Of a DNA stretch of 64,000 bases, positions 53,049 through 61,715 are shown in pieces. The translations under genes and the position numbers were made by a program. The notes under the pieces are model-generated. The model searched no databases and was not told the DNA's origin. It was given only the letters and a program-made list of their open reading frames with translations. Numbering within the stretch: position 1 is the stretch's first letter; each line of letters opens with the position of its first letter. Source of the DNA: JANMZO01 sp963763135 (GTDB taxonomy: Bacteria > Actinomycetota > Acidimicrobiia > Acidimicrobiales > JANYDT01); assembly GCA_963763135.1 (NCBI GenBank), contig CAVXNJ010000012.1:744001-808000 (forward strand). Direction: 5' to 3'.

Positions 53049-55412
53049 TCACTCCTCCGCAGCGCCGGCGTCGACCAGAGCATCGACGTCGGCGTCGCTG
53101 AGGCCAAGCACGCTCGTCAAAATCGAGCGCGTGTGCTCCCCGAGCACAGGCGCCGCAACCACGAGCGGGTCACCCATCGCTGGCGTCAACATCGCGGGTC
53201 CTTCCAAGCTCAACGTACCGATGCCCGGCTGGTCGATCACCTGAGGGAACCGCCTCGCGATCGAATGCGGGTCGGTGAGTTGGTTCGTCGGATAGAGCAT
53301 CGCCCCGGTGGGCACGCCGAAGGACTGCAGAATCGACATCACCTCGACATCGGTACGGGTGGCGGTCCAGGCCGAAAGGTGCGCGTCGATCTCGTCATGT
53401 GCGGCTCTTCGGCCCCCGACGGTTTCGTAGGACGGTTCCTCCGCCCAGGCCGGGCGACCCAACGCGTCCTTCAGTGCCGACCAGTCGTTGTCGTCTCGGA
53501 CACATATGACAGCCCAGCGCTCCGGGCCGTCACAGCGGTAGACGCCGAAGGGGGCGCCCCGTTCGCGTCTGTTCCCCTCCGGCTGCACGGACCCGGGTGA
53601 AATTGCCTCGGCGATGAACTTGTCGCCGAGCAGGTTGATGATCGCTTCAACCTGGGCCACCTCCACGTGGGTTCCGAGTCCGGTGCCGTCGCATCCGAGC
53701 ATCGCGGCCAACGCACCCACGGCGAGGATGCGTCCGACGGCATGGTCCGGGTGGATCGCCATCGAACCGGGTGGCATGCCTCCGTCCGGGAAGTTCCAAA
53801 GGTGCGACATGCCGCCCGCTGGGCGGGTGCTCGGCCCGTAACCCAACCAGCTCGCCCAGGGTCCTCGCGAACCCATCAGCTGGCTCGAAGCCATCACCAG
53901 GCGCGGGTTAATGTCGTGCACGGTGTCCCAGCCGAGGCCGAGGTCGGCCATCGTGCCGGTCGAGGTGTTCTCGATCAGCACGTCAGCCCATGCCACGAGG
54001 CGCTTCAGCACAGCGAGACCTTCGGGCACCTTGGCGTTGATGCCCAACGATCTCTTACACCGGCTCGACGACGCGAACCCGGCCTTGTTAACCACACGTA
54101 CGAAATCCGGATACGTCCGGGTCTCGACTTTGATCACGTCCGCGCCGTACTCAGCGAGCAATCGTCCGGTCTCCACACCGACGCCACCATGGCCGAAGTC
54201 GAGGACCTTCAGACCGGTGAACGGGAGTGCCGGAGTCTTCACGGCCGCGGCATCCGGTACGAAACGAACCGGCTCGGTCGTGGGGAGGTCGCCGAGCGAC
54301 TGCAGCCGTGGCGCAGGTCGTCGGTAGCCGACGCGTTGACCATCGAACTCGAAGAAGCCGCTGGCGATCGGGCCTTGCACTCCGTCCACGAGCTCACCAT
54401 GCACGAACGTTCCGCGTTCGACGAAGTGCGGCAGCACAGGGACCTGCTCGGGCCGCAACACGGGTGTCATTACGATCCCGCGTCGCTGCGCGTCGGCCGC
54501 CAACTCGTTGGCCTCGCGGTCCTTGAACAACTCGACGTACATCGGATCCAGGACATCGGCTTGGATCGACAGGCGGTGGTTCGCCAGATCCCAGTGGTCG
54601 TCGCACAGGATCTCGGGTTCGCCGAGCCAGGCGCGCATGGCCCGCCACTGACGCGGGCTGAGGACGATTAGCCGGACGAAACCGTCTCGGGTCGGGTACA
54701 TCGGGTACATCGGTCCCGAACCGTCCCGAAGTTCGTAGTAGAGACCGTCTTTGCGAGCGGTGGAGGTGGGGATGACCCAGTCCGTGACCTGCGCCGTGGC
54801 CTGCATCACCGACAGGTCGATCACCTGTCCGGCGCCCGTGCTGCGCCGCTGCCACAGCGCCGCTAACGTACCGAACGCACCGGTGATCGCCGAGACGTCG
54901 TAGGCCAGCGAGCCGGGCGGGAGAAGGGGTGGTCGGGCCAGCGTGCCCGATCGCGCGAGCATCCCACTCATCGCCTCCAGCACTTCGTCGGTGCCAATGA
55001 AGTCGCGGTACGGGCCGGTCAGGCCGAAGTCGGTTATAGACGTGACGACGATTCGGCCATGACGCGCCGAGACCTGTTCGGGTCCGAAGCCGAGATGATC
55101 GAACGAACCCGGTCGGGCGCTCGTAACCCACACGTCGGCGGTGCCGATCATCGACTCGAAGGTCGCTCGATCCACTGTGTCATCGAGGTCGAGTTCCACC
55201 GACGACTTGTTGGTGTTGCGATGCGCCCACCACAGGCTCGTTCCGTCCGGGCCAAGCGGCGGAAGTCGCCGCGCCGGCGAACCACCACGAGGCTCCACCT
55301 TGATCACGTCGGCCCCGAGGTCGCCCAGAAGGCGCGCACACAACTCGCCGCACTCGATCGTCGAGTCGACTACCCGCAGGCCGGTTAGGGGGAAGGTACT
55401 CACACCGTTCAA
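53049..55412 (-). CDS. Double-length family III CoA-transferase fusion
   Basis: 787 aa from TTG 55412, with GGAGGAAG upstream. Two complete CaiB/BaiF units: the first opens GLRVVDSTIECGELCARLLGDLGADVIKVEPRGG and the second (~395 onward) GLKVLDFGHGGVGVETGRLLAEYGADVIKVE. Usually the active form is an interlocked dimer of one unit, so this fusion may fold as a pseudo-dimer. It should charge the pathway acid with CoA. GGTACY pair 4 is ~53 bp upstream, shared with the divergent TetR gene. Confidence 0.87.
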   Translation of the reverse strand: MNGVSTFPLTGLRVVDSTIECGELCARLLGDLGADVIKVEPRGGSPARRLPPLGPDGTSLWWAHRNTNKSSVELDLDDTVDRATFESMIGTADVWVTSARPGSFDHLGFGPEQVSARHGRIVVTSITDFGLTGPYRDFIGTDEVLEAMSGMLARSGTLARPPLLPPGSLAYDVSAITGAFGTLAALWQRRSTGAGQVIDLSVMQATAQVTDWVIPTSTARKDGLYYELRDGSGPMYPMYPTRDGFVRLIVLSPRQWRAMRAWLGEPEILCDDHWDLANHRLSIQADVLDPMYVELFKDREANELAADAQRRGIVMTPVLRPEQVPVLPHFVERGTFVHGELVDGVQGPIASGFFEFDGQRVGYRRPAPRLQSLGDLPTTEPVRFVPDAAAVKTPALPFTGLKVLDFGHGGVGVETGRLLAEYGADVIKVETRTYPDFVRVVNKAGFASSSRCKRSLGINAKVPEGLAVLKRLVAWADVLIENTSTGTMADLGLGWDTVHDINPRLVMASSQLMGSRGPWASWLGYGPSTRPAGGMSHLWNFPDGGMPPGSMAIHPDHAVGRILAVGALAAMLGCDGTGLGTHVEVAQVEAIINLLGDKFIAEAISPGSVQPEGNRRERGAPFGVYRCDGPERWAVICVRDDNDWSALKDALGRPAWAEEPSYETVGGRRAAHDEIDAHLSAWTATRTDVEVMSILQSFGVPTGAMLYPTNQLTDPHSIARRFPQVIDQPGIGTLSLEGPAMLTPAMGDPLVVAAPVLGEHTRSILTSVLGLSDADVDALVDAGAAEE

Positions 55413-55464
55413 CGTACGACTTCCTCCAGCGGATAGTGAAGAGGTTCCGATTTCCCAATGCGAC

Positions 55465-55490
55465 GGTACTCATTGATTACCACTGGTACC
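55465..55490. promoter_or_regulatory. GGTACY pair 4, divergent promoter of CoA-transferase and TetR
   Basis: GGTACT at 55465 and GGTACC at 55485, 20 bp apart, 53 bp from the CoA-transferase and 48 bp from the TetR start. Confidence 0.78.
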
Positions 55491-55537
55491 GTATCTGGCG
55501 GTTCTCAATGCGTCAACACAACTTTCCAGGAGCAGAC

Positions 55538-56194
55538 GTGGCGAACAAGCCCAATGAAGCCGCCAACCGAGCTCTCCTCGTCGGAGCGCCGCGGCCGTTA
55601 CTGTCAAAACGCGCCGAAGCGGCGCTCGGATCGCGGCACCGAGAAGTGCTCGATGGGCTGGAAAAGCTGTTTTTGGCCGGAGAACTGGGAACGCTAACGA
55701 TTGGCGAACTCGCCACTCGACTGGGCTGCTCCCGGCGCACCCTCTACGAACTCGCGCCGTCGAAGGAGCAGTTGTTCCTCCTCGTTCTCGACCGGGTGAT
55801 GCACCGTATCGGTCAAACAGCAATCGCCGCGGTTGATGCAAAACTTCCAGCATCGGTTCAGCTTCGCCAGTATGCGATAGGAAGCCTGCGCTACGCCTTC
55901 GGATCGCTGGCCTACGACGACGTGAGTGAGGTCGGAGGTGCCGGTCGCGCTGTCGATCGGCATTACTCATTCGCCACCAGCGTCATCGAGCGCATCATCG
56001 CCGGAGGCATCGACAGCGGCGAGTTTCGCCCGGTCAACCCTTCCGTCGCAGCGGTGGTCATCCTGGCCAGCGCCGTCCACCTGGCGCGCCCCGACGTGCT
56101 CGAGGATCTTGGGCTTCCGCTCGTCGACGCGGTCAGTCAGATGCTCGAAATAGCGGTAGCCGGTCTCAAGTCCGTACCGGTCCCCGCATCCTGA
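55538..56194 (+). CDS. TetR-family regulator, paralogue of the one at 44.6 kb and best candidate for the GGTACY regulon
   Basis: 218 aa from GTG, with AGGAG upstream. HTH: LTIGELATRLGCSRRTLYELAPSKEQLFLLVLDRVMHRIG (~50-90). It is very close to the 44.6-kb TetR over the whole length (LLVGAPRPLLSKRAEAALG...). GGTACY pair 4 is directly in front of it, as expected for autoregulation, and the divergent CoA-transferase shares that site. I infer it binds the pairs; the MarR and the other TetR are alternatives. Confidence 0.88.
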   Translation: MANKPNEAANRALLVGAPRPLLSKRAEAALGSRHREVLDGLEKLFLAGELGTLTIGELATRLGCSRRTLYELAPSKEQLFLLVLDRVMHRIGQTAIAAVDAKLPASVQLRQYAIGSLRYAFGSLAYDDVSEVGGAGRAVDRHYSFATSVIERIIAGGIDSGEFRPVNPSVAAVVILASAVHLARPDVLEDLGLPLVDAVSQMLEIAVAGLKSVPVPAS

Positions 56195-56232
56195 CTGGAT
56201 CCTGATTAGCCCATTCCAGCGAATTGTCGATT

Positions 56233-56258
56233 GGTACTCCGGCTAGATCGCTGGTACC
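56233..56258. promoter_or_regulatory. GGTACY pair 5, upstream of the long forward operon
   Basis: GGTACT at 56233 and GGTACC at 56253, 20 bp apart, 126 bp before the amidohydrolase start and 39 bp after the TetR stop. Confidence 0.75.
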
Positions 56259-56383
56259 GTCAATTCGGCCCTACCCGGTCTTCGCTGCTCCTGAAAGCGC
56301 AGCGAGCGACCCAGTCGCAGTTCCGTACCACCTTCACATACATCGGTCCAGAAAATGACCGACCCGCACCAAGGAGGATCGTC

Positions 56384-57622
56384 GTGACAACCCTCGACAA
56401 CGAATTGTCTCCCAACGCCTGGCGACGCGAAACGCCCGGGCCGACCGACTGGGACCGAACCATTCGACACGACGATCCGAACAAGTTGTTCGTGGTGTCC
56501 ACCGACTGTCATGCGAACGAGCCGGCGACGTATCTGGCCGAGTACATCGAGCCCGAGTTCCGACACCGTTTGCCGCGCATCGAACGACGAGACGACGGGT
56601 CTGAATGGATGGTCACCGAGGGAAACTCGCCGGTGCGGGTCAAGGGGCCAGTGTCGCCCGACGGGACTGTGCCACCGGCGGTCGGTTCACGAATGGACGC
56701 CGAGGATCAGTTGCGCAACGCGACGGCCCGACAGGTGAGCCAACGGTTGGCCGACAACGATGCAGACGGGGTGGATGTCGAGCTGATCTTCCCGAACAAG
56801 GGATTGCTCTGCTGGGCCTCGCCGGACCCGGTGTTCGCGATGGCCATGTGCCGGGCCTGGAACCGATGGGCGTACGACACGTTCTCACCGCAAGGCTGGC
56901 ACGGCGGTCGCACGCTGCCGCTGGCTTCGGTTGCGGCGGGTGACATACCCGGTGCGTTGGCCGAGGTGGCCTGGGCCGCCGAACGCGGATACGTCGGATT
57001 GTGCCTTGGCAACTCCGCGATCTACGGGCCGAAGACACCGGGCAAGCTGGAGTACAACGACCCGGTCTTCGAGCCGCTGTGGTCGGCGATCGAAGATTCA
57101 GGTCTGGCGATCACGTTCCACGTCTCGACCGGTCGCGACCCGCGGGCGGTGACCGGTGAGGGTGGCGCAGTGGTGAACTACGTGTGCCATTCGATGGAGA
57201 CCACGATCGAGCCGTTGGTGCAGTTGATCGCATCCGGGGTGATGGAGCGCCATCCGGGTCTTCGGGCCGGGCTCGTGGAGTCGGGCATCGGGTTCGTACC
57301 GTGGCTGCTCGAGACCATGGACTACGTGACCAACGTGCACCACTTCTTCGTGCGGCCCCAACTGCCCGAACGACCGTCGGACTATTTCCGCCGGCAGTGT
57401 TTCGCGACGTTCCAGGAGGACCACGTCGGCCTCGCGTTGGTCGAACAGTTCAACCTGGTCGACAACGTTATGTGGGCAAACGATTACCCGCATCACGAGG
57501 GATCGTGGCCGCATTCCGCTGCGGCGGTCGAACGGCAGATGGCCCACCTATCCGCTGACTCACGAGCCAAGATCCTCGGCCTCAACGCGGCGCGGGTCTT
57601 CAATCTGCCGGTCACACGGTGA
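56384..57622 (+). CDS. Amidohydrolase_2 (TIM-barrel, ACMSD-like) family enzyme
   Basis: 412 aa from GTG, with AAGGAGG upstream. Family layout: STDCHANEP (metal site, near N-terminus), ELIFPNKGLLCW, GLCLGNSAIYGPKTPGK, TFHVSTGRDPR and the C-terminal WANDYPHHEGSWP, where the Asp acts as base. Such enzymes decarboxylate or hydrolyse aromatic/meta-cleavage acids and some CoA esters. It leads an operon with a thiolase, DUF35 and acyl-CoA synthetase; its product is probably passed on as a CoA-bound acid. Earlier in-frame start codons lie over GGTACY pair 5 and lack a ribosome-binding site. Confidence 0.85.
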   Translation: MTTLDNELSPNAWRRETPGPTDWDRTIRHDDPNKLFVVSTDCHANEPATYLAEYIEPEFRHRLPRIERRDDGSEWMVTEGNSPVRVKGPVSPDGTVPPAVGSRMDAEDQLRNATARQVSQRLADNDADGVDVELIFPNKGLLCWASPDPVFAMAMCRAWNRWAYDTFSPQGWHGGRTLPLASVAAGDIPGALAEVAWAAERGYVGLCLGNSAIYGPKTPGKLEYNDPVFEPLWSAIEDSGLAITFHVSTGRDPRAVTGEGGAVVNYVCHSMETTIEPLVQLIASGVMERHPGLRAGLVESGIGFVPWLLETMDYVTNVHHFFVRPQLPERPSDYFRRQCFATFQEDHVGLALVEQFNLVDNVMWANDYPHHEGSWPHSAAAVERQMAHLSADSRAKILGLNAARVFNLPVTR

Positions 57623-58812
57623 GCGTGGGTACGGACTTGACGGTCCGCGGCAAAGTGGCCGTCGTCGGCCTTGGCGAAACGACGTATTACAAACGCGGCG
57701 CATCGCCCGATCCCGAATTCGTGCTCGTGTTGAAAGCGATCCTGGCGGCATGTGCCGACGCCGGGATCGACCCAACGGAAATCGACGGCTACTCCTCGTA
57801 CAGCAACGACCGCAACCTCCCCTCGCGACTGCACAGCGCACTCGGAGCGAAGGCCCTGCGGTTCTCGAACATGCAGTGGGGCTCCGGCGGTGGCGGTGCC
57901 GCGGCGTCCGTCGGCAACGCGGCCGCGGCGATCACCGCCGGTTACGCGGACTGTGTCGTAGCGTTCCGTGGCCTGGCGCAGGGACAGTTCGGACGCTTCG
58001 GCGCCGGTCGCAGCGGAGGCACGATCAGTGGCGAATACGCCCTGTCCGTCCCCTACGGATTGATGTCGCCGGCACAGATGTACGCGATGCGCGTCACCCG
58101 CCTCTTCCACGAGCAGAACGTGAGCCCCGACACGCTGAAGGCCGTTGCTCTCGCTTCGTACCACCACGCGCAGCAGAACCCCCGAGCGGTCATGCAGGGT
58201 CGGCCCCTCACACCTGAGGATTACGACGCATCGCGTTGGATCGTGGAGCCGTTCCATCTGTTCGACTGCTGTCTGGAAAACGACGGCGCGGCAGCCGTGC
58301 TGCTGGTGTCGGCCGAGCGGGCCCGGGCCCTGACGGACCGCCCCGTGTACCTGCTCGCCGCCCAGCAGTCCGGTCCGTACCGGTCGGGTGCGTCGTCGCA
58401 CAACGTGCCCGACTACGCCACCTCAGCGTTCAAAGTCGGCGCGCCCCGCCTCTTCGCCCAGGCTGGCGTCACACCGGCCGATGTCGACGTCGTGCAGTCG
58501 TATGAAAACTTCACCGGAGGTGTGGTGATGAGCCTGATCGAGCACGGCTTCTGCGGCTACGACGACGCGAACGAGGTGATCACGTTCGACAACCTCGTCG
58601 CGCCAACGGGGAAACTTCCACTCAACACCTCGGGTGGCAACCTGGCCGAGTGCTACATGCACGGCCTCGGTCTCGTGGTCGAAGCGGTGCGTCAGGTTCG
58701 CGGCGATTCTCCGAACCCCGTGCCCGACGTGAAGGTGTCGTTCGTGAACGCCGGCCCGATGGTCGAAGTCGGTTCGGCGGCCATCTTCGGAACCGCGGAG
58801 GCACTCGGATGA
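57619..58812 (+). CDS. Thiolase-fold (SCP2/Ltp-type) enzyme lacking the nucleophilic cysteine
   Basis: 397 aa from GTG, overlapping the amidohydrolase stop by 4 bp. VAVVGLGETTYYKRGA, DIDG-like EIDGYSSYS, then MQWGSGGGGAAASVGNAAAAI at the nucleophile position with no Cys. The C-terminal LPLNTSGGNLAECYMHGLGLV has the NxxGG motif. Coupled by 4 bp to a DUF35 gene after it, the second such pair in the island. A retro-aldolase role is my inference. Confidence 0.88.
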   Translation: MSVGTDLTVRGKVAVVGLGETTYYKRGASPDPEFVLVLKAILAACADAGIDPTEIDGYSSYSNDRNLPSRLHSALGAKALRFSNMQWGSGGGGAAASVGNAAAAITAGYADCVVAFRGLAQGQFGRFGAGRSGGTISGEYALSVPYGLMSPAQMYAMRVTRLFHEQNVSPDTLKAVALASYHHAQQNPRAVMQGRPLTPEDYDASRWIVEPFHLFDCCLENDGAAAVLLVSAERARALTDRPVYLLAAQQSGPYRSGASSHNVPDYATSAFKVGAPRLFAQAGVTPADVDVVQSYENFTGGVVMSLIEHGFCGYDDANEVITFDNLVAPTGKLPLNTSGGNLAECYMHGLGLVVEAVRQVRGDSPNPVPDVKVSFVNAGPMVEVGSAAIFGTAEALG

Positions 58813-59258
58813 GCGTGCTACCCGAAGGACTACCCGCCCCGGTACCGTCGCCTGACGGCCTCGACCGGCCGTACTGGGAAGGCACCCGTCGCCACGAACT
58901 TTGGGTGCAGCGGTGCACCGCGTGCCACACCTGGCAGTGGGGACCGGAATGGATCTGCCACGCCTGCCGCTCCTTCGATGTCGGATGGGAGCAGGTGGCG
59001 CAGACGGGTCGCATCTACTCGTGGGAGCGGATCTGGCATCCGGTCAACCCGGTCCTTGCGCCGGCCTGCCCGTACACCGTGCTTCTCGTGGAGTTTCCGG
59101 AGGCCGGAGGTATCCGCACCGTCGGCAACCTCGCGGGTGGCGCGACACAACCCTTCGAGATCGGCGATGAGGTCGAAGCCGTCTTCGAAGATCACGACGA
59201 TGCGAAAACGCCGTTCACGCTCGTGCAGTGGCGACTCGTAAACCCGAAAGCGGAATGA
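58809..59258 (+). CDS. DUF35 OB-fold zinc-ribbon protein (thiolase partner)
   Basis: 149 aa. QRCTACHTWQWGPEWICHAC is the zinc ribbon; GRIYSWERIWHPVNP and VLLVEFPEAGGIRTVGNL form the OB fold. It overlaps the thiolase stop by 4 bp. It probably forms a complex with that protein as in Ltp2-ChsH2. The next reading frame, the acyl-CoA synthetase, begins 8 bp later. Confidence 0.9.
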   Translation: MSVLPEGLPAPVPSPDGLDRPYWEGTRRHELWVQRCTACHTWQWGPEWICHACRSFDVGWEQVAQTGRIYSWERIWHPVNPVLAPACPYTVLLVEFPEAGGIRTVGNLAGGATQPFEIGDEVEAVFEDHDDAKTPFTLVQWRLVNPKAE

Positions 59259-59265
59259 CCCAGGT

Positions 59266-60896
59266 ATGGAGTTCAACCTAGCGACGGTGGCCAAGGCCGT
59301 CGCCGACGCGATACCCGATCGCGAGTTCTTCGTTCACGGTGACATACGCATGTCGTTCTCGGAGTTCATGGACCGCTCGCAGCGATGCGCACGAGTTCTG
59401 CACGACGCCGGGCTCGGCTGCCATGTCGAGCGTGACGCGCTCGGCACCGCACGAGTCGGGCCAGGACCACCTTGCGCTGTACATGCACAACTGTCATGAG
59501 TTCCTCGAAGCCAACGTCGGCGCGTACGCGGCGCGTGTCGCTCCGTTCAACGTGAACTACCGCTATGTCGACGAGGAACTCGTAGCGCTGCTGGATGATC
59601 TGCGCGCTGATGGTGTTGTGTTCCACAGCACGTTCGCGCCGACGCTCGAACGTGTGCGCAGCCAACTCCCGCGGCTGCGTGTGCTGCTGCAGGTCGACGA
59701 CGGATCGGGTAATGCGCTGCTGCCCGGAGCCCGCTGGTACGAGCAGGCCCTCGCCGACGCGTCGCCCGATCCGCTCCCGGTTACCCCGTCACCCGACGAT
59801 CTCTACGTGTTGTGCACCGGCGGGACAACCGGCCGACCGAAGGGAGTGCTGTGGCGCCAGGCTGACATCTTCGTCGCAGCGCTCGCCGGGGCCCGGACGT
59901 CGGGCGATGAGTACAACTCCCTCGCTGAACTCGTGACCGATGCCGTGGAGCGCGGCGGCGGACGCACGCTCGTGATGGCACCGTTCATGCACGGTGCGGG
60001 CCAGTGGAGTTCGCTCGTTGCGTTGACCCACGGCCACACGATGGTGGTTCCTTCCGAGGTCACCCACCTCGACCCCGCCGACGTGCTCGACACCTGCGAA
60101 CGTGAACGCGTCGGGCGGATGTTGGTCGTCGGCGACGCATTCCTTCGCCCGTTGCTCGATGAATACGAACAACGGCCCCGAGACATGTCCGCGCTGACGT
60201 CAGGTGTTCAACGGCGGCGCGGGGTTGAGTGCCGGGGCGAGGGACCGGCTCCGTGCTGCGTGGCCATGGGCACTGTTCATCGACGGTCTCGGGTCATCGG
60301 AAACCGGAACCACCGCACAAGCCATCGGAGGAAACGACGAGCCTGGCGTTCTCACGCCCGCCCGCTCGGCCCGGGTGCTTTCGGAAGACCGTTCACGACT
60401 TCTGACCCCCGGCGAAGAGGAGCTCGGTTGGACGGCGAACGTCGGCCGAATTCCCCTCGGATACTTCGACGACGAGGCGAAGACCGCGGCGACCTTCCCG
60501 GTCGTTGAGGGCGTGCGCTACGTCGTTCCCGGCGACCGGGTGCGCTACCGGGCCGACGGGCGGGTTGAGTTTCAGGGTCGAGATTCCGTCACGATCAACT
60601 CCGGTGGCGAGAAGATCTTCGCCGAAGAGGTCGAACACGCGATGCTGCACCACCCCGCGGTCAGCGACGTGGTCGTGTGTGGCCGCCCGTCGGAGCGATG
60701 GGGCAGCGAGGTTGCCGCGGTCGTCTCGTTGCGTGACGGGGCAAGTGTCGATGCTGACGAGTTGCTCACCGAAGCGGCTCGCCATCTCGCCCGGTACAAG
60801 CTGCCGAAAGTGATCGTGTTTCGCGACGTCATTCAGCGCAGTCCTTCCGGCAAGGCCGACTACCGTTGGGCGCGCGACCAAGTGGAGGTGGCGTGA
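59266..60896 (+). pseudogene. Acyl-CoA synthetase (AMP-forming), two +1 frameshifts
   Basis: Three frames cover one ~540-aa gene. Part 1 (from ATG 59266): NLATVAKAVADAIPDREFF...ARVLHDAGLG. One extra G near 59443 shifts into part 2: ESGQDHLALYMHNCHEFLE through LYVLCTGGTTGRPKGVLWR, the AMP-binding motif (59812-59853). Another extra G near 60203 shifts into part 3: FNGGAGLSAG...GRDSVTINSGGEKIFAEEVE and the C-terminal SPSGKADYRW. Removing the two Gs restores the FadD-like protein. Either a real loss or sequence error. It would activate a carboxylic acid for the pathway. It overlaps the hydratase start (TGATG). Confidence 0.8.
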
Positions 60897-61651
60897 TGAT
60901 CCAGTCCCAACTGTCCGACGGCGTGCGTCTCCTCACGCTCGACCGACCCGATGTACTCAACGCGTTCAACGCCGATCAGTTCGAGTTGATGGCCGAGCGA
61001 ATGGTGGAAGCCCAGAACGACCCGGCGACCAAGGTCGTGGTCGTCACCGGTGCCGGGCGAGCGTTCTCTGCGGGCTTCGACCTCACGTCACGACCAACCC
61101 AGGGTCGTACGTACACTTATGGATTCACCGGACTCGTCGATATCGCCATCGATTTCCCCAAGCCACTCGTACTTGCGGTGAACGGCCTCGGTGTCGGTTG
61201 GGGAGCCACGATGCTGGGCCTCGCCGACGCCGCGTTCATGGCCGAGAGCGCCCGCCTGCGTTGCCCGTTCTCCACACTCGGCCTCACCGCTGAAGGAGCG
61301 AGCACCTACACGTTTCCTCGAATCATGGGCCCGCAGGCTGCCACCCGATTCCTGCTCGGGGCCGAGTGGTGGACGTCGGCCCAGTGCAAGGCCGATCGGC
61401 TCGTGCTCGACGTGTACCCCGACGCCGAGTTGCTCGAACGGGTGATGGGTTACGCCCACGACCTGGCGCGCCTCCCATCGGCATCGCTTCTCACCACCAA
61501 GGAACTTCTCGTCGGTCCGCACCGGGCTGCACTTCACGAAGCAAACCGCGCCGAGAACGAAGGCCTTCGACAACTCGGTGGTGGCCCGGCCAATCTCGAG
61601 GCCCTCGCCGCATTCCGAGAGAAGCGTGCCGCCGACTTCTCCGCACTCTGA
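60896..61651 (+). CDS. Enoyl-CoA hydratase/isomerase family protein
   Basis: 251 aa. VRLLTLDRPDVLNAFNADQF, then VTGAGRAFSAGFDL (first oxyanion-hole part) and the GLGVGWGATMLGLADAAFMAE second part with GLTAEGAS, the likely catalytic Glu. Length is typical for the crotonase family. It should hydrate or isomerise an enoyl-CoA formed in the pathway. Start overlaps the acyl-CoA synthetase stop. The alcohol dehydrogenase gene follows after 64 bp. Confidence 0.88.
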   Translation: MIQSQLSDGVRLLTLDRPDVLNAFNADQFELMAERMVEAQNDPATKVVVVTGAGRAFSAGFDLTSRPTQGRTYTYGFTGLVDIAIDFPKPLVLAVNGLGVGWGATMLGLADAAFMAESARLRCPFSTLGLTAEGASTYTFPRIMGPQAATRFLLGAEWWTSAQCKADRLVLDVYPDAELLERVMGYAHDLARLPSASLLTTKELLVGPHRAALHEANRAENEGLRQLGGGPANLEALAAFREKRAADFSAL

Positions 61652-61715
61652 TCACTGGCGACATTCGGAAACTGAGCAAAGCACGCACCGACTTCACTTC
61701 ACAAGGAGCAGCGAC

